Shown one piece after another: positions 42,664 through 53,370 of a DNA stretch of 64,000 nucleotides; the first letter of the stretch is position 1; the number at the start of each line of letters is the position of its first letter. The translations under genes were made by a program, and so were the position numbers. The stretch is from Mesostigma viride (Eukaryota > Streptophyta > Mesostigmatophyceae > Mesostigmatales > Mesostigmataceae). The notes beneath the pieces were generated by a model that saw only the letters and a program-made list of their open reading frames with translations, ran no database searches and was not told the DNA's origin. Where the stretch lies: positions 1,742,080 to 1,806,079 of the forward strand of contig RPFO01000078.1 in the NCBI GenBank assembly GCA_009746045.1, in the 5' to 3' direction.

Positions 42664-45255
42664 GCGTGGCGCCGCAGGTGTCAGCGGCATGCCGTGGCTG
42701 TACGTGAGCCGGCACGGAGGCACGGCGCGGGTGCATGGGTGGCAGGCTATGTACGTACACGAGCCAATGCGCGGCTTGGTGGGGCTATCAGCGCGCAAGT
42801 GTGTGTGCATGAAGCGGCTGCGCGTGTGCAGAGCGGGTGCGCGGGCAAGGGCATGCACAAGGGCGTGAGCGAGCTCATGTCTGCGGCAGGCAACCCCCTA
42901 TAGTGCTGGCGCGTGATGGTGTGGACCGGCACGCAGCGTGGCCTTGCGCGGTGGCACGCTGTCTATGGTTGCGTGGCATGCCGTCAGCGTACATGCATGG
43001 ACTGACACGTGGGAGGGGAGCGAGGTAGTGAGCGTGCGCGGGATGGCATGAGCCGGCACGCGGGAGGGTGTGCAAGTGTGGCAACTCTGTGTGTGAGGTC
43101 CTGCGTGCATGCATGTGGGCGGGCGTCCGCACGGGCGGTTGCGGAAGCAGCATAGACTGTGGGGCCGATTTCAATTCGTGGGACCGATTGTAATCGCTGG
43201 GACGGATCAAACGAGGTGCGCCCTGGTATGGGAGAGGGTGCCAAGTACAGGCGCTGGCGCGGAAACCTCTGCGTGCATATGCAGGCACCTGGCGACACAT
43301 TCTCAAAACGAGGACGATTTTCCGCCTCATCCATGCATGCTGTTGCAAGCTGCTCTGCGTGGCGTGGTGCGGCATATTGCGGGTACGGTCGTGCTGGGGG
43401 CCAGCATTGCCGGGCGACCCGCGCGCCGCATGGGCCCTGGTAGTCCTCCTTCCTCGACAGCAATCGACCATCCGTCGCTGGCGGGTGCTGTTCGTGCCCA
43501 TGTGGATGCCACGACGGTCGCGCCGGCTTCTTTCAATTTTGTTCACCGAGCAGGCGACGTTATGGGCTGTCATCGAGCACTCTCTCTCGTTGCTGCCCCA
43601 GCGCCCGCGTCCTCATGCCACGTCCACGTCAGCATCCCGCGAGCTGGGGGTCATGCGGTCCGTCCACAAACTCGGAGAGGTGGATATGTGCCCTCGCCTG
43701 GGCTATGTTGATGGCAGCCACTCATGCCACGGGCGGTGGTGCATGCCCTCACGGTGAGACTTGGAAGGTCTCTCCAAAGAATGCGTGCATGCTTGACCGG
43801 CGATGGGCGTGGGCCATGGGAACGATGGGAGGAGGTGGGGGATGGCAGCTGGGGGACGGAAGTAGGGAGGTGGAGCCCCCCATTTGGGCGAGGTGTGATG
43901 TTTTGACGTTGGGTGGCCGCCTCGTTTGGCCATGTGCTTTCTTGGACACGTTCCCAGAATTGCCATGGGGCACGCCCGCTGATGCGCAGGCTGCGCATGA
44001 AGCGCATGAGCCACGCATGAGGCACTGGGCGAGGTCTCCGGGGGTGAAATGTATGGCACTGCTCGAACGGATGGCGTTTGCTGCCGCTGGCACACATGGA
44101 TGGTGCATCTCCTGCGCTTCATGACGGGGAAGCGCTTCGCAACATGCCTGGTCGTTCATCTTGCTGGATGTGGGTGCCCTTTTGCTGGAACAGCCGTCAA
44201 GCATGAGCGATCCGCCTGGCGTGGTTTTAGGGGCACGAGCCGTGACGGTTTCGCGGTGCCTTTTCTGCGCTCTTTGTTAGCCCATCATGGCTAGCTGGCC
44301 GCCACCGTGACTTCAGGCGCGGTATCATCGGTTGCTGCGTGTCCATGTTGTAGTCACTTGTTTGGTGGATGCTATGGCTGCCTCGTGCACAGATTGCGTC
44401 TGGACAGGGCCATGGGAGGCTCTTTCAAACGATATCTACGATATTCCCGATTTCTGGCCTGCGCTGGTTGTCTCTTGGATACATCGGTTCCTGCCTGTAT
44501 TTTGCCATTTTACCATTTTACCATTTGTAACTACCCCATAGCGGTTAGTTTGCACGCACGTTCTTCTCTTTTTGATGGGCACGGGTACCTTGCGATCTGT
44601 CTTAGCTTTCTCCGCTGGCCAGTGTTGGCATGGCATACCAGGTGACGGGAGATGGAGGGCATGCTTACCTGTCAAGTTCCGTTATAGCTGCTCGTGGATG
44701 GTTCTCAGAAAACCCCGTGGTCTGCTAAATCTTCACGATGCGAATTTGTGAGTGCTTCTTGGTTCATGTTCTTGACATGGATGGTCCCCATGATGCTGCT
44801 ATTGATGGGACAAATAAAGTGGGGCATTAGCTTCTTTTCCACGTGATGCCCCAAGACTCATGCTTGAAACTGTGTTGTCACACATTTTAAATAGGAGGCA
44901 GTTCTATCAATGAGACAATCATATGATTCCCCAGCTTGGTTGATATAGCTAGCATTGGCTATGCCCCCTGAACCGGATTTTCCGTTCAGATCCAGCCCTG
45001 GTCAATCCGTTTCACGTTTCGATACCTTTCGTCTTGAGTGGCTGGGTGCGTAGTACTCCTACGCACGATTAGGTCACGCAGTATATCTAGCACAACCAAA
45101 GAGACAACTACCTAGCAAAATTTGCGAACCACCCTCCGGTAAAGAGTTTTTTCGCAGTTGGGCTGCCGTCTGCGATAAGCACCTTCCTGCATGAGGGGCA
45201 TGCTCCTGTTTTCTCCCCACGGCCCATTGCGCCATGCTATAGAATACAGGGTAGA
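42664..45255. other. Gene-poor 2.6 kb downstream of the CemA-like gene
   Basis: No recognisable gene or retroelement ORF. It presumably includes the 3' UTR of the CemA-like gene. GCATG-rich sequence is frequent (42.7-43.1 kb). A 32-bp sequence at 44445-44476 is the exact reverse complement of 33823-33854. Two TGTAA motifs (about 43187 and 44526) are candidate polyadenylation signals but are far from the stop codon. Confidence 0.45.
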
Positions 45256-45265
45256 TGTCCGCAGC

Positions 45266-45634
45266 TAATTGATTAATTAGAAACATAACTCCGTTGGGAG
45301 TATATGTAGCACATAGCCCTGAGAAGGGGCATATGGCTTTTAATACACTCTGGGCTACTTCCTGCAGGTGGGGGAATGTAAACTGCTACCTACTCTGGGT
45401 GCATGTAACTTGTGCACCTGCCCACCGCTGTATTCAGGCACCTAGCCTACTAGCTAGTAGGGGCACCGACAGAGGGGGGAAGATCATGCAGCATGGCTAT
45501 ACAGAAGCTAGGGCATGGCGTCTCAGCAGAGAGTAGCTCTTTGCGTGGGCACAGCATAGCTAAATAAATAAAGCTAGGCATCATCTGGTGTGTGGCGCAT
45601 CATGGGCACACATGTACATGACTAAGTAATTAAT
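45266..45634 (-). mobile_element. Family-B element no. 1, 3' half (split by a LINE)
   Basis: A tail (TAATTGATTAATTAG) is followed by the family-B stem-loop (about 45286-45304) and 3' UTR up to GTACATGAC, then the target duplication TAAGTAATTAAT (45623-45634). The element resumes at 53371. The same stretch is continuous in the neighbouring copy (45984-46030), which confirms that the two halves belong together. Confidence 0.85.
45623..45634. repeat. TSD of family-A LINE, left (12 bp)
   Basis: TAAGTAATTAAT, repeated exactly at 53359-53370 directly after the LINE's tail. Confidence 0.8.
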
Positions 45635-45658
45635 ACAGACTACGGTGTGGCGAGCTAT

Positions 45659-47693
45659 TGAATTGAATTGAATTGTAACATAACTCCGTTGGGAGTATAT
45701 GTAGCACATAGCCCAGAGAAGGGGCATATGGCCTATCATACATTCTAAGCTACTTCCTGCAAGGGTGGGAATGTAAACAACACTTGCTCTAGGTGCACTA
45801 GGGCACCTGCACCACCCAGAGTTTCAGGCAACACCCAGCTAAGGGGAGCCTGTCATAGGTGGGGAAGATCAGCACAGCTATACAAAAGCTAGGGCATGGC
45901 TTCTCAGCAGGGAGTGACCCCCTGCATGGGCACGGCATAATTAAATAAAGCTAGGTATCATCTGGAGGGTGGCTCATCATAGGCACACATGTACATGACT
46001 AAAAATGCTAGGCATCAGCTGGTATAGTGCCTGTAGTAGGCGGGCATGTACAACTGCCACTGTCTATCTATTCTACACTACTGCTGCTGTATTCCCCTAG
46101 GCTGGGGCTGCCGGAGTCGCTGGGGCCGCGGTGGTTGAGGGGGTCGCGTGCCAGGGCTTGTGGCCGACGTAGATGTCCGCCCCCTTCCAGTACACCGGCT
46201 GGCCCGCCTTGGTCTGCCGGAGCTGGAGGTAGGTCGGCCATAGCTCCCGTCGCCGTTGTTGCTGCGCCAGGGTCAGGTCGTCGTCCACGGTGAAGGGAGT
46301 GTTCTCGAGCCGCTTGCGGCGTCTGAGGAACGAAACCTTGTCCGCTGGGCTCTTAAAGATGAGAAGAAGCGGAGGCGCCCCTGCCTTACCCCGCGCGCGG
46401 GGGAGGCGGTGGGCGGTCAGCTTAATCTCACCAAGGAGGCCCATGCGTGCAAGGATTTTGCTCTCAAACGCACGTGCAAGCTTCTCGGAATTCTCACCTT
46501 CCACCAGGTCGAAGTTCTTGAGGATGGCGTTGAGGCTGCGCTTGGAGAGCTCGGCCTCCTCGCGGAGGTCAAGCGTCTGCCGCTGGAGCTGGGCTGCGAC
46601 GGCGGAGGTGGTGGAGGTGGTATGTTGCTTAAGCATGTCCGCCCAGGTGGTGATGGGAGGAGCATCGCCGGCCAGGCCAGCCGGGGCTGGCTTGGCGGCA
46701 ATGTCCTTCACCGCCTGGGCGGTGAGGCCTGCGGTGTTCTGCAGAACCTCGATAGCGATGGCGTTGTCCTTAAGACGCTGGTCGATGTCACGGAGCTGGG
46801 CGGTGATGGCGTCGGAGGTGGAGGTGGTGGCGGTGGAGGAGGCGAGGAGGGTGGAGGTGGCGGTGGAGATGGTGGAGGTGGCGGTGGAAAGGAGGGGAAG
46901 CTCAGCAGTCAGCGTGCCGCCGATGGCCGCCACATCTGCAGCAATGGGGTCCACGTGCTCCTCGAGGGCCTCCTTAAGGAGTGAGCGGATGGAGGATTCG
47001 GTTAAGGTGGTGGTGAGAGGCTTGGGGGGCCAAAGCTCCCCGATGGAGCGTCCAAGGAGGGAAAAGAGAGCGACATGCTGGAGGTAGGGGCGGTGGAGGC
47101 TGGGAATCGTGTCAAAACAGGAGATACGAATCCAGCGAGGGTCAAAGAGGCGACCTTGGTTGAAGAGCTGCTTGCATAGTGCAAGAAGCGAGGCGTGCGT
47201 TCCCTGAAACACGCAGACCAGGATGCGTTCCGTGGTAAGCGTGTCAAGGAAGCCGGGCTGGCTGGCTTCGGCGACAAAGTCGGCCGCTATCCAACTCGGC
47301 TCGGCAGAGCGACTGCGCTTGGGTTCAGGCGACGCTGCGGGCGAGGCGGGCTCAGCAGGGGGCTGGGCGACCACTAGAGCTTGGCTAGTGGCGCCGCTGC
47401 CTTCTGGGCCGGTTGGCGAAGCTGCAGCCGGGGCTGCAGACGTATTTTCATTGCTGAGCGCAGCCGCCAGGCTGCGTTGCGTCGAGAGGCGTTTGCTCAT
47501 CGTATAGTGCGTTATAGCTTCGGAAAATTATATCAGCATGTGCGTCTAAGAAAGACGAAGCGATTGTGATATTCACAGCTGAATTCGGTGCTCAAACGTG
47601 AAAGTTATGAGCTCCGACAGCCATGGCTACCTCGTGGCTCGTGGCTCGTGTGGAGCTTCGTGGCTCGTGGCTCGTCCGTACGGCTCGTGCGTA
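45659..47693 (-). mobile_element. Complete family-B ORF1-only (HAL1-like) retroelement
   Basis: A 2035-bp element flanked by an 11-bp TSD (TGGCGAGCTAT at 45648-45658 and 47694-47704). From 5' to 3' on the minus strand: 5' UTR of about 190 bp with CGAGCCACGAGC repeats, an intact 467-codon ORF1 (47500-46097), a 420-bp 3' UTR, the stem-loop ACTCC-CAAC-GGAGT and a (TTCAA)n tail. There is no ORF2. The 3' UTR matches a copy that does have ORF2 remnants (24945-25830), and the 5' UTR is related to that of the family-A LINE. It is therefore an ORF2-less derivative mobilised in trans. Confidence 0.88.
46097..47500 (-). CDS. L1-like ORF1 protein of the ORF1-only element
   Basis: An uninterrupted 467-residue frame beginning MSKRLSTQRSLAAALSNENT. 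Residues about 60-170 form a conserved but unnamed N-terminal domain (FLDTLTTERILVCVFQGTHA...). About 180-300 is Ser/Thr/Ala-rich with coiled-coil character. About 310-455 resembles the L1 ORF1p RNA-binding region: KNFDLVEGENSEKLARAF, then RLPRARGKAGAPPLLLIF, then RRRKRLENTPFTVDDDLTLA and QQQRRRELWPTYLQLR. ORF1 proteins bind element RNA and form the particle; chaperone function is inferred. No zinc knuckle or catalytic motif was seen. The intact frame, in contrast to the broken copies around it, suggests a recent insertion or selection for ORF1 function. Confidence 0.85.
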   Translation of the reverse strand: MSKRLSTQRSLAAALSNENTSAAPAAASPTGPEGSGATSQALVVAQPPAEPASPAASPEPKRSRSAEPSWIAADFVAEASQPGFLDTLTTERILVCVFQGTHASLLALCKQLFNQGRLFDPRWIRISCFDTIPSLHRPYLQHVALFSLLGRSIGELWPPKPLTTTLTESSIRSLLKEALEEHVDPIAADVAAIGGTLTAELPLLSTATSTISTATSTLLASSTATTSTSDAITAQLRDIDQRLKDNAIAIEVLQNTAGLTAQAVKDIAAKPAPAGLAGDAPPITTWADMLKQHTTSTTSAVAAQLQRQTLDLREEAELSKRSLNAILKNFDLVEGENSEKLARAFESKILARMGLLGEIKLTAHRLPRARGKAGAPPLLLIFKSPADKVSFLRRRKRLENTPFTVDDDLTLAQQQRRRELWPTYLQLRQTKAGQPVYWKGADIYVGHKPWHATPSTTAAPATPAAPA

Positions 47694-47906
47694 TGGCGAG
47701 CTATGGATGCCGAGAATGCTCATAACTTTTACATCCGGGCATGAAATTTGGTCGGGTAAATTGAAGTAGAAGCGTCTTTTGATGACGAACACGATGATAT
47801 AATTTTCAGCTGCCATCGCCCAAGATTTAGCGCAATATCATAAAACGCAGCGCAGGCAGGGATCGTATTTTCCGGAAAGCGGCATTGCCCCGGCCCCGTC
47901 GACGAG

Positions 47907-49594
47907 ATGGACAGCCAGATCCCTCCGCCTGCGGCTCCTTCTTCCAGCGAGGTCTCCCGTGAGACCGACCCCCTTGACGACGACGACGACGACGCCATCG
48001 CCGACGCTGAGTTTGACCCAGCGGACTTCATGCCTGGCAAGGTTGTTGCCGAGCACCGGTTCTTTTCGCTTACCGCCGTGGAGGCGCGGGCTATCCTGCA
48101 CCTCATGAACGACAACAAAACTCCGATCTATTTTCCTAGCACGCTTGGCGAGACCATTTCAGTGGACGAGCTTGCCGTCATGGACGAGCCAGAGCTTCGA
48201 CTTTCTGTTTTCCACTTTTCCTGAGCCACGCGCAGGCCCCCTGCCTCCGGGCACTCTTTGCCGCTTTCGAGGACGCCGAGCACGGCACCGCCAACACCCC
48301 TGACGCTCCCCCGGAAGCAGACCTGCGCAAGCTCAATAAGAAAGTCGCAGACATGGCTGCCCAACTCGGCACCTTGTCCACCGCTATCCGTCAAGACACT
48401 GCTGCGCTCCAATCCAGCATTGCCGAGGTCAAGGCCGCCCTGGCCACACCTCCCCAGCAAGCCGCCCCCGCACCCACCAGCTATGCTAACGTGGTAAAAC
48501 AGACGGACATTGCCAACCTGATGGAAGATGCAGCACGCAGGGGGGCTGCAGCCCACAAGACTGCTGTCGAGGAGGACCTGCGCTCACGCAGTATAGTGGT
48601 CCGGTATTTTCAGGTCGCGCAGCAGCCTGAAACGGACCTGATGCTAGCGCAACGCCTGTACCACAGCCTCATCGTGGGCCGGCTGCAACTGGGCAACGAA
48701 CGCATCCGCATTGAGTCGGCAGCCTGGATGGCGGGCCAGCCTGGCCCCATCCGGGTAACCTTTGCGAATGTGGCCAGCAAGGTGAAGGTCCTCCAGGCCC
48801 GCAAGCTCCTAGGCGGGAGAAACGCGCCGAGCCTCGACGACCTCCTCTCACCGGCCCAGCTCGTCATCAAGAATGGTCTGCTGGGCAGCGACGTGGCGAT
48901 CCAGGCCAGGCACGACCGCCAGAAGGTCTACGTCCGCCTCGTCCACGACACCCCTGTGCTATTCATCAACGGCCAGCGCACGGAGGCGCAGGGGCCGGGC
49001 CCACTTCAAATGTTCCGCCGTCCAAGCCAAGTGTGTGACACTTTTTCGCTATTTTCGCAAAAAAAAAATAAAATTTCGCATGAGTTCGCGTGATTTTCGC
49101 GTGATTTTCGCAAAATTTTCACACATTTTCGCACGATTTCGCACGATTTCGCACGATTTCGCACAATTTTGCATGATTTCGCACGATTTCGCATGGATTT
49201 CAACCAAGGGTCGTTTTGGGGAGTGACGTTTGACAAAATTTCGCATGAATTCACACACGTTGTGCACATCAAAATTTTTTACCGTCGACATTTTTCACAT
49301 GAAATTTCGCACGATTTCAGCAAATTTCGCACAAATTCGCACGATTTCAGCAAATTTCACACGATTTCAGCAAATTTCGCACAATTTCGCACGATTTCGC
49401 ACGACGAATCACTCTGCAGAGTGACGATCGTCGAAAAAGTAAAAAAAATGACAAAAAGTGTCACACTTTTCGGAACATTTGAAGTGGGCCCGGCCCAGGC
49501 TCCTAACAAGCGGCACAAGTCGGGCCGTACCAGGCCCGCCCCAGCTGCGTCATCATCGTCTACGCACGTCCCGGGTATGGATGCCGCCCGGTAA
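47907..49594 (+). pseudogene. Family-A LINE ORF1, frameshifted and interrupted
   Basis: It starts MDSQIPPPAAPSSSEVSRET. The first frame ends at 48224. One base lost or gained in the CTTTTCC run near 48220 restores the frame that continues FLSHAQAPCLRALF and runs to 48996. Within it are a coiled-coil part (DLRKLNKKVADMAAQLGTL) and the RNA-binding-like region (SIVVRYFQVAQQPETDLMLA ... IRVTFANVASKVKVLQARKL ... LDDLLSPAQLVI), which corresponds block by block to the ORF1 at 46097-47500. A 495-bp transposon-like insertion then interrupts the gene. The end of ORF1 lies after 49495, but its frame cannot be decided because the insertion plus duplicated target (499 bp) is not a multiple of three. Confidence 0.8.
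48997..49491. mobile_element. 495-bp MITE-like insertion with 21-bp TIRs
   Basis: The ends are perfect 21-bp inverted repeats (48997-49017, starting GGGCCCACTTCAAATG, and 49471-49491). They are flanked by a 4-bp duplication, GGCC (48993-48996 and 49492-49495). A second inverted pair (GTGACACTTTTT at about 49035 and AAAAAGTGTCAC at about 49454) lies inside. The interior is AT-rich with many CGCACGATTT units (10-bp period) and no ORF of note. Inserted in LINE ORF1, it fits a non-autonomous DNA transposon; the superfamily is not recognised. Confidence 0.82.
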
Positions 49595-49629
49595 GGGCAC
49601 ACCCTCGCGGCCTCGCGGTACAATAGGCT

Positions 49630-52600
49630 TTGGGCATAGCCTTTATAAACAAGCCCCTTTCCATCCTCATGTCGCACCGTGCCAGCATGATCAGGATGCA
49701 AGGTCGCCAGGCACGCCACGGTCAACCTTCCCGCCAATTTACCAGCCTCACACGCCTCCTAGCCCGCCTTGAGCGGGATGAGGCCCAGTCGACACGCCGG
49801 CGACCCCAGCCAGGACGGAGACGACGCATATCCGTCCTGAAAGAAAGCCTCCATGCGTTGACAAGCATTAACCCCAATCGCCACCCTCCCCCTCCCCCCC
49901 CCCCACCCCCACCCCCACCTCCAGCACTACCCTTCTCCACCCCCACCCCCACCCCCACCCCCCCGCTAATAGGGCAACGGCCCATTCTTGGTATTGCAAG
50001 TTTTAACGTGCGCACCCTCCCTGCAGATCCTTCTACGAGCGGCGGCACCCCAGCACGCCAACGCGTCGACGAGCTGATCGCCCTGTGCGCCGACAACAAG
50101 ATCGCTGTTCTTGGAGTCCAGGAGCACCGACGCACCGTTGACCCTCAGCACGCGGTCAACGGTCTGCTGGTCGACGACCTGCGGCAGGCTGGCGGTTCCA
50201 CTATGGTGGCGGCGACGCGCCGGGCCAAGGTGGTGTGGGCCTCTTGTGCTCGCCGGCAGCATCAGAGCAGCTCCAGTCCATCGTGCTGCGGTCCCCGCGT
50301 GTGCTAGTGGCCACTTTTTCGGCCACTGAGGGCCATTCACACCACACGCTAACCGTTATCGTGGGATATGCACCACATGCGGGTCGAGCTCAGGCGGAAC
50401 GTGAGGCCTTCTTCGACGCCCTCAAGGAGGAGGAGGCCAACATCCCAGCTCGGCACTTCCTGGTTATGCTGCTCGACGCCAACGCCACGCTGCCAGTTGG
50501 CACTGGGGGCGCTCAGTATTCCCCAACCAACACGACAGCCAACGGTAACACGCCTTTATTTGCGAATCTGCTGGCAGAATCTGCGCTGGTTGCATGCAAT
50601 GCTTCTTTCGCACGCCCCGCTGAGCAGCTGGCCACCTTTTTTGGGCCGTCGGATCGGGTGGTGTGCCTTGATTATGTCTGCGTACGTCGGGCTCAGCGCC
50701 CCTCAGTTGTCGATGCTCGCGTCCTGCAAGATTCTGTCAGCACGGTGGAATCTGATCATCGTCTCGTGCTCGCTCGCATCAGATTGCGGTTTCCTGGGGT
50801 GAAACCGTCGCGACAGCTGGCACCTCAGCCAGATCTGAAAGTGCTCCGGATTGTGCTGAAGGATGCCGACAAGATGTCAGCAGAAGAGCAGGCCGCTATG
50901 TCGCACAGGGATGATTTCCTGGCCGTATTCGACGCCGGGGGCAGCCGACAGCAGTTACACGCCATTCCGCCGCCGGGGGATATTTCAGTGATCCTCCGTG
51001 GTGTCGCCGCCAAGTATCGCCTGGCTGCCCGCACCCTCCCCACCTTGCCTCCGCGTCGGCAGCTTGCTGTCCACCGTCACGCACCGACAGTGGTCGCCGC
51101 CAGGCAGATGCTCCGCCGCAACAGAGATCCGATCGCCAAACCTGGGCTGCAAGCAGCTCTGAGGGCCGCCTACGAGCAGGCTGAGAAGGCAGATGCTCAG
51201 CAGATGGTCAAGGACCTGCGCAGCTGCCAGCAGAAGCACGACGGCAAGGGGGCCTGGTTCTGGTACAAGCGCCTCGGGCACCCGGACGGCCTCGGCCGGC
51301 CCCACCGCCACGACGTCCCCGGCGCCCCAGCCAAGCGGCTTCGTACCTGGGCCACGGCCACGGCCGAGGTCGTGGGGACAGCTGCGCCGCCCCCACCCCT
51401 GCTCCCAGCCGCCGCCGCCCGCCCGGCCGCCCTGGCCGGCCCCGCAGGGCCCCCGGCCCCGCCTAGGTCAGCGGCGGACTACCTAGTCCCCCCGCTGGTC
51501 GGCCCACTTGGCGACCCGTCTGACATGCCTCCTTTCACCTCTCGCGAGGTCACGGAGGCGGTCCAGCGCCTGCGTTATGACGCAGCCACCGGCTCTGACG
51601 AGATTCCGGCCGCAGTTGTAAAACTTGCAGCCGAATTCGAGGACACAGGTGTTATGCTGCTCTTCCGGGACATCTGCAACCGCCTTCTGCTGTCGTCGCA
51701 ACCACCTCCAGCGGCCTGGCAACACAGTTTTCGCACGATGCTGTACAAGAACAAGGGGTCGCCTGCCGACCCCGGCAACTACAGAGGGGTGTGCATTCAA
51801 AGTGCCCCCCTCAAGCTTCTTATGCGGCTCATCCTGAACCGCCTGCGCACGGCCCTGGACGGTCACCTCAGCGAGACTCAGCACGGCTTCCGTTCAGGTC
51901 GCAACACAGTACAGGCGCTCTTCGCTACTCGCCGACTGGTGGAGGAACTGCAACGCCTTCAGCCTGGTGAGTCCCCTTTGCACCTTGTGCTGGTGGACTT
52001 CATCAAAGCCTTCGATTCGGTTTTCTGGCCTGCGCTTTGGGACATCCTCGAGTTGTTCCGGATCCCCCGCCCCCTGATTGCTGTCATCCGCAACCTGTAT
52101 GAAGGGTCCACCACTTCGGTGCGCACTTCTTACGGGACCACGCCCCCATGCCCTTTACAGAAGGGTGTGTGGCAGGGCTGCGTGCTGTCGCCCTACCTGT
52201 TCATTATTGTTGTCGAATACGTAATGATTCAGGCGCGCAAGCGATTTGCCCGCATCGTGGGCAGGGAACCAGGAGTGCAGGTTGCTAACAAATTCTGGCA
52301 TGGCGGTGCGGACACGGAGATTCGGCTAGCAGACATCATTTACGCAGACGACACCACCCTCTTCGAGGACACTGAGCACGTGCAGACATGGCTTGACTGC
52401 CTGGCTCTCGAGGCCCGTGCAGTGGGGCTTGAGGTCAGCAAGAAGACAGAGGCCCTGGCGGTTGGGCTCACCAACCCAGCGCCGCCCCTCTATCTCCTAG
52501 ACGGCTCTCGAGTCCTGTATCGGGACCGCGTTAAGCTGCTGGGCAGCCTGCTCCCTAGCTGCGAGGTTGATGTGGACCACCGCATCTCCCTCGCCTGGCA

Positions 52601-53168
52601 CGCTTTACGCCAGTACCGGGCCCTGTGGCGCAAGCCCCTGGGCAAGATCGAGAAACAGGACCTGTTCAAGGTCCTCGTCCTTCCTGTTCTCACGTATGGC
52701 GCCGAGACGTGGACCCTCACCGCCGACCTGGCCCGCAAGCTGGACGGCGCGGTCACCAGCATGCTGCGTTCCATTTTCAGAGTAGGATATGCTGCTCATG
52801 TCCGCAATGAGGACCTGTACCAGGGCATGCCCTATATCACCAGCACAATTAAGCAACGCCGCCTGCAGCTAGTAGGGCACCTAGCTCGCACCAACCAGGT
52901 AGACACCTCACGTGGCCCCCCCGCAGGACTGCGACCAGCCCAGCCTGGCCGGCACCTCCTGACGTGGGCTGGGCCCAGTGATGTTAGACGCCGCAAGGCC
53001 CGCACCTTCAAGGAACAGCTAGTAGAGGACATGGGGGGCCTAGGCCTCTCCGTGATTTGGAAGAAGATGATGGACAAGGCCAAGTGGGCCCAGGTCATAG
53101 AGGACAACGAGCCCCCCCCAGTGCATGGGGAAGCGCCCGCGTGTGCAATCCCGCGGGAGGCACGCTAG
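49630..53168 (+). pseudogene. Family-A LINE ORF2: AP endonuclease and reverse transcriptase, one frameshift
   Basis: The first frame (49630 on) encodes a basic leader, a proline run (about 49880-49925), and the start of an apurinic-type endonuclease: ILGIASFNVRTL, then AVLGVQEHR with the catalytic Glu. A frameshift near 50190 moves the sequence into the frame that is open to 53168. That frame carries GVGLLCS, MLLDANATLPVG, CLDYVCV and ESDHRLVLARI (the DYV and SDH catalytic motifs). The reverse transcriptase follows: KNKGSPADPGNYRGVCI (51748 on), VDFIKAFDSVFW (about 51992), GVWQGCVLSPYLF (about 52165) and YADDT (52341-52355). The C-terminal region contains LTYGAETWTLTADLA and QRRLQLVGHLARTNQVD. 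This organisation is that of L1-like LINEs, which insert by target-primed reverse transcription. Confidence 0.9.
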
Positions 53169-53307
53169 ATAGCTCCCCCTAGGGCAGCGTGCGGCTGCCT
53201 AGATAGATGTTGTAGTTAGAATGTTGTTAGATAGATGTAGTATGTAGCCAATGTAGATAGATTAGACCGGTAGGAATGTGTGCACCCATCCATCCATCCA
53301 TCGGGGT

Positions 53308-53358
53308 TAATGCTCCGTGACTCCCCAACGGGAGCACGAGTCTAATTAATTAATTAAT
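53308..53358 (+). promoter_or_regulatory. LINE 3'-terminal stem-loop and tail
   Basis: The core CTCCCCAACGGGAG folds as CTCCC-CAAC-GGGAG. An outer TGCTCC can alternatively pair with GGAGCA. A TTAATTAATTAA tail follows. The same terminal structure ends every family-A copy in the window and is the likely recognition site for the LINE reverse transcriptase (inference by analogy with LINEs that need a 3' hairpin). Confidence 0.7.
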
Positions 53359-53370
53359 TAAGTAATTAAT
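53359..53370. repeat. TSD of family-A LINE, right (12 bp)
   Basis: TAAGTAATTAAT, second copy of 45623-45634. Confidence 0.8.

Larger units (their letters stand above)
45635..53358 (+). mobile_element. Full-length family-A LINE (L1-like), with two insertions
   Basis: The LINE starts after the left TSD. Its first 24 bp are followed by the nested family-B element (45659-47693), then 5' UTR, ORF1 (47907 onward), ORF2 (49630-53168), a 190-bp 3' UTR, the terminal stem-loop (about 53312-53338) and a TTAATTAATTAA tail. Without the insertions it is about 5.2 kb. ORF1 has a frameshift and an inserted transposon, and ORF2 has a frameshift, so this copy cannot be active as read. Confidence 0.85.

Noticed and set aside
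46256-47087. Plus-strand open frames of 242 and 265 codons
   Set aside because: Antisense to the intact ORF1 at 46097-47500; glycine and arginine runs mirror its Ser/Thr-rich coiled-coil region.
49030-49470. CGCACGATTT units considered as a CRISPR array or satellite
   Set aside because: Units are 10 bp, without unique spacers, in a eukaryotic LINE, and are enclosed by 21-bp TIRs; better explained as the interior of the MITE-like element.
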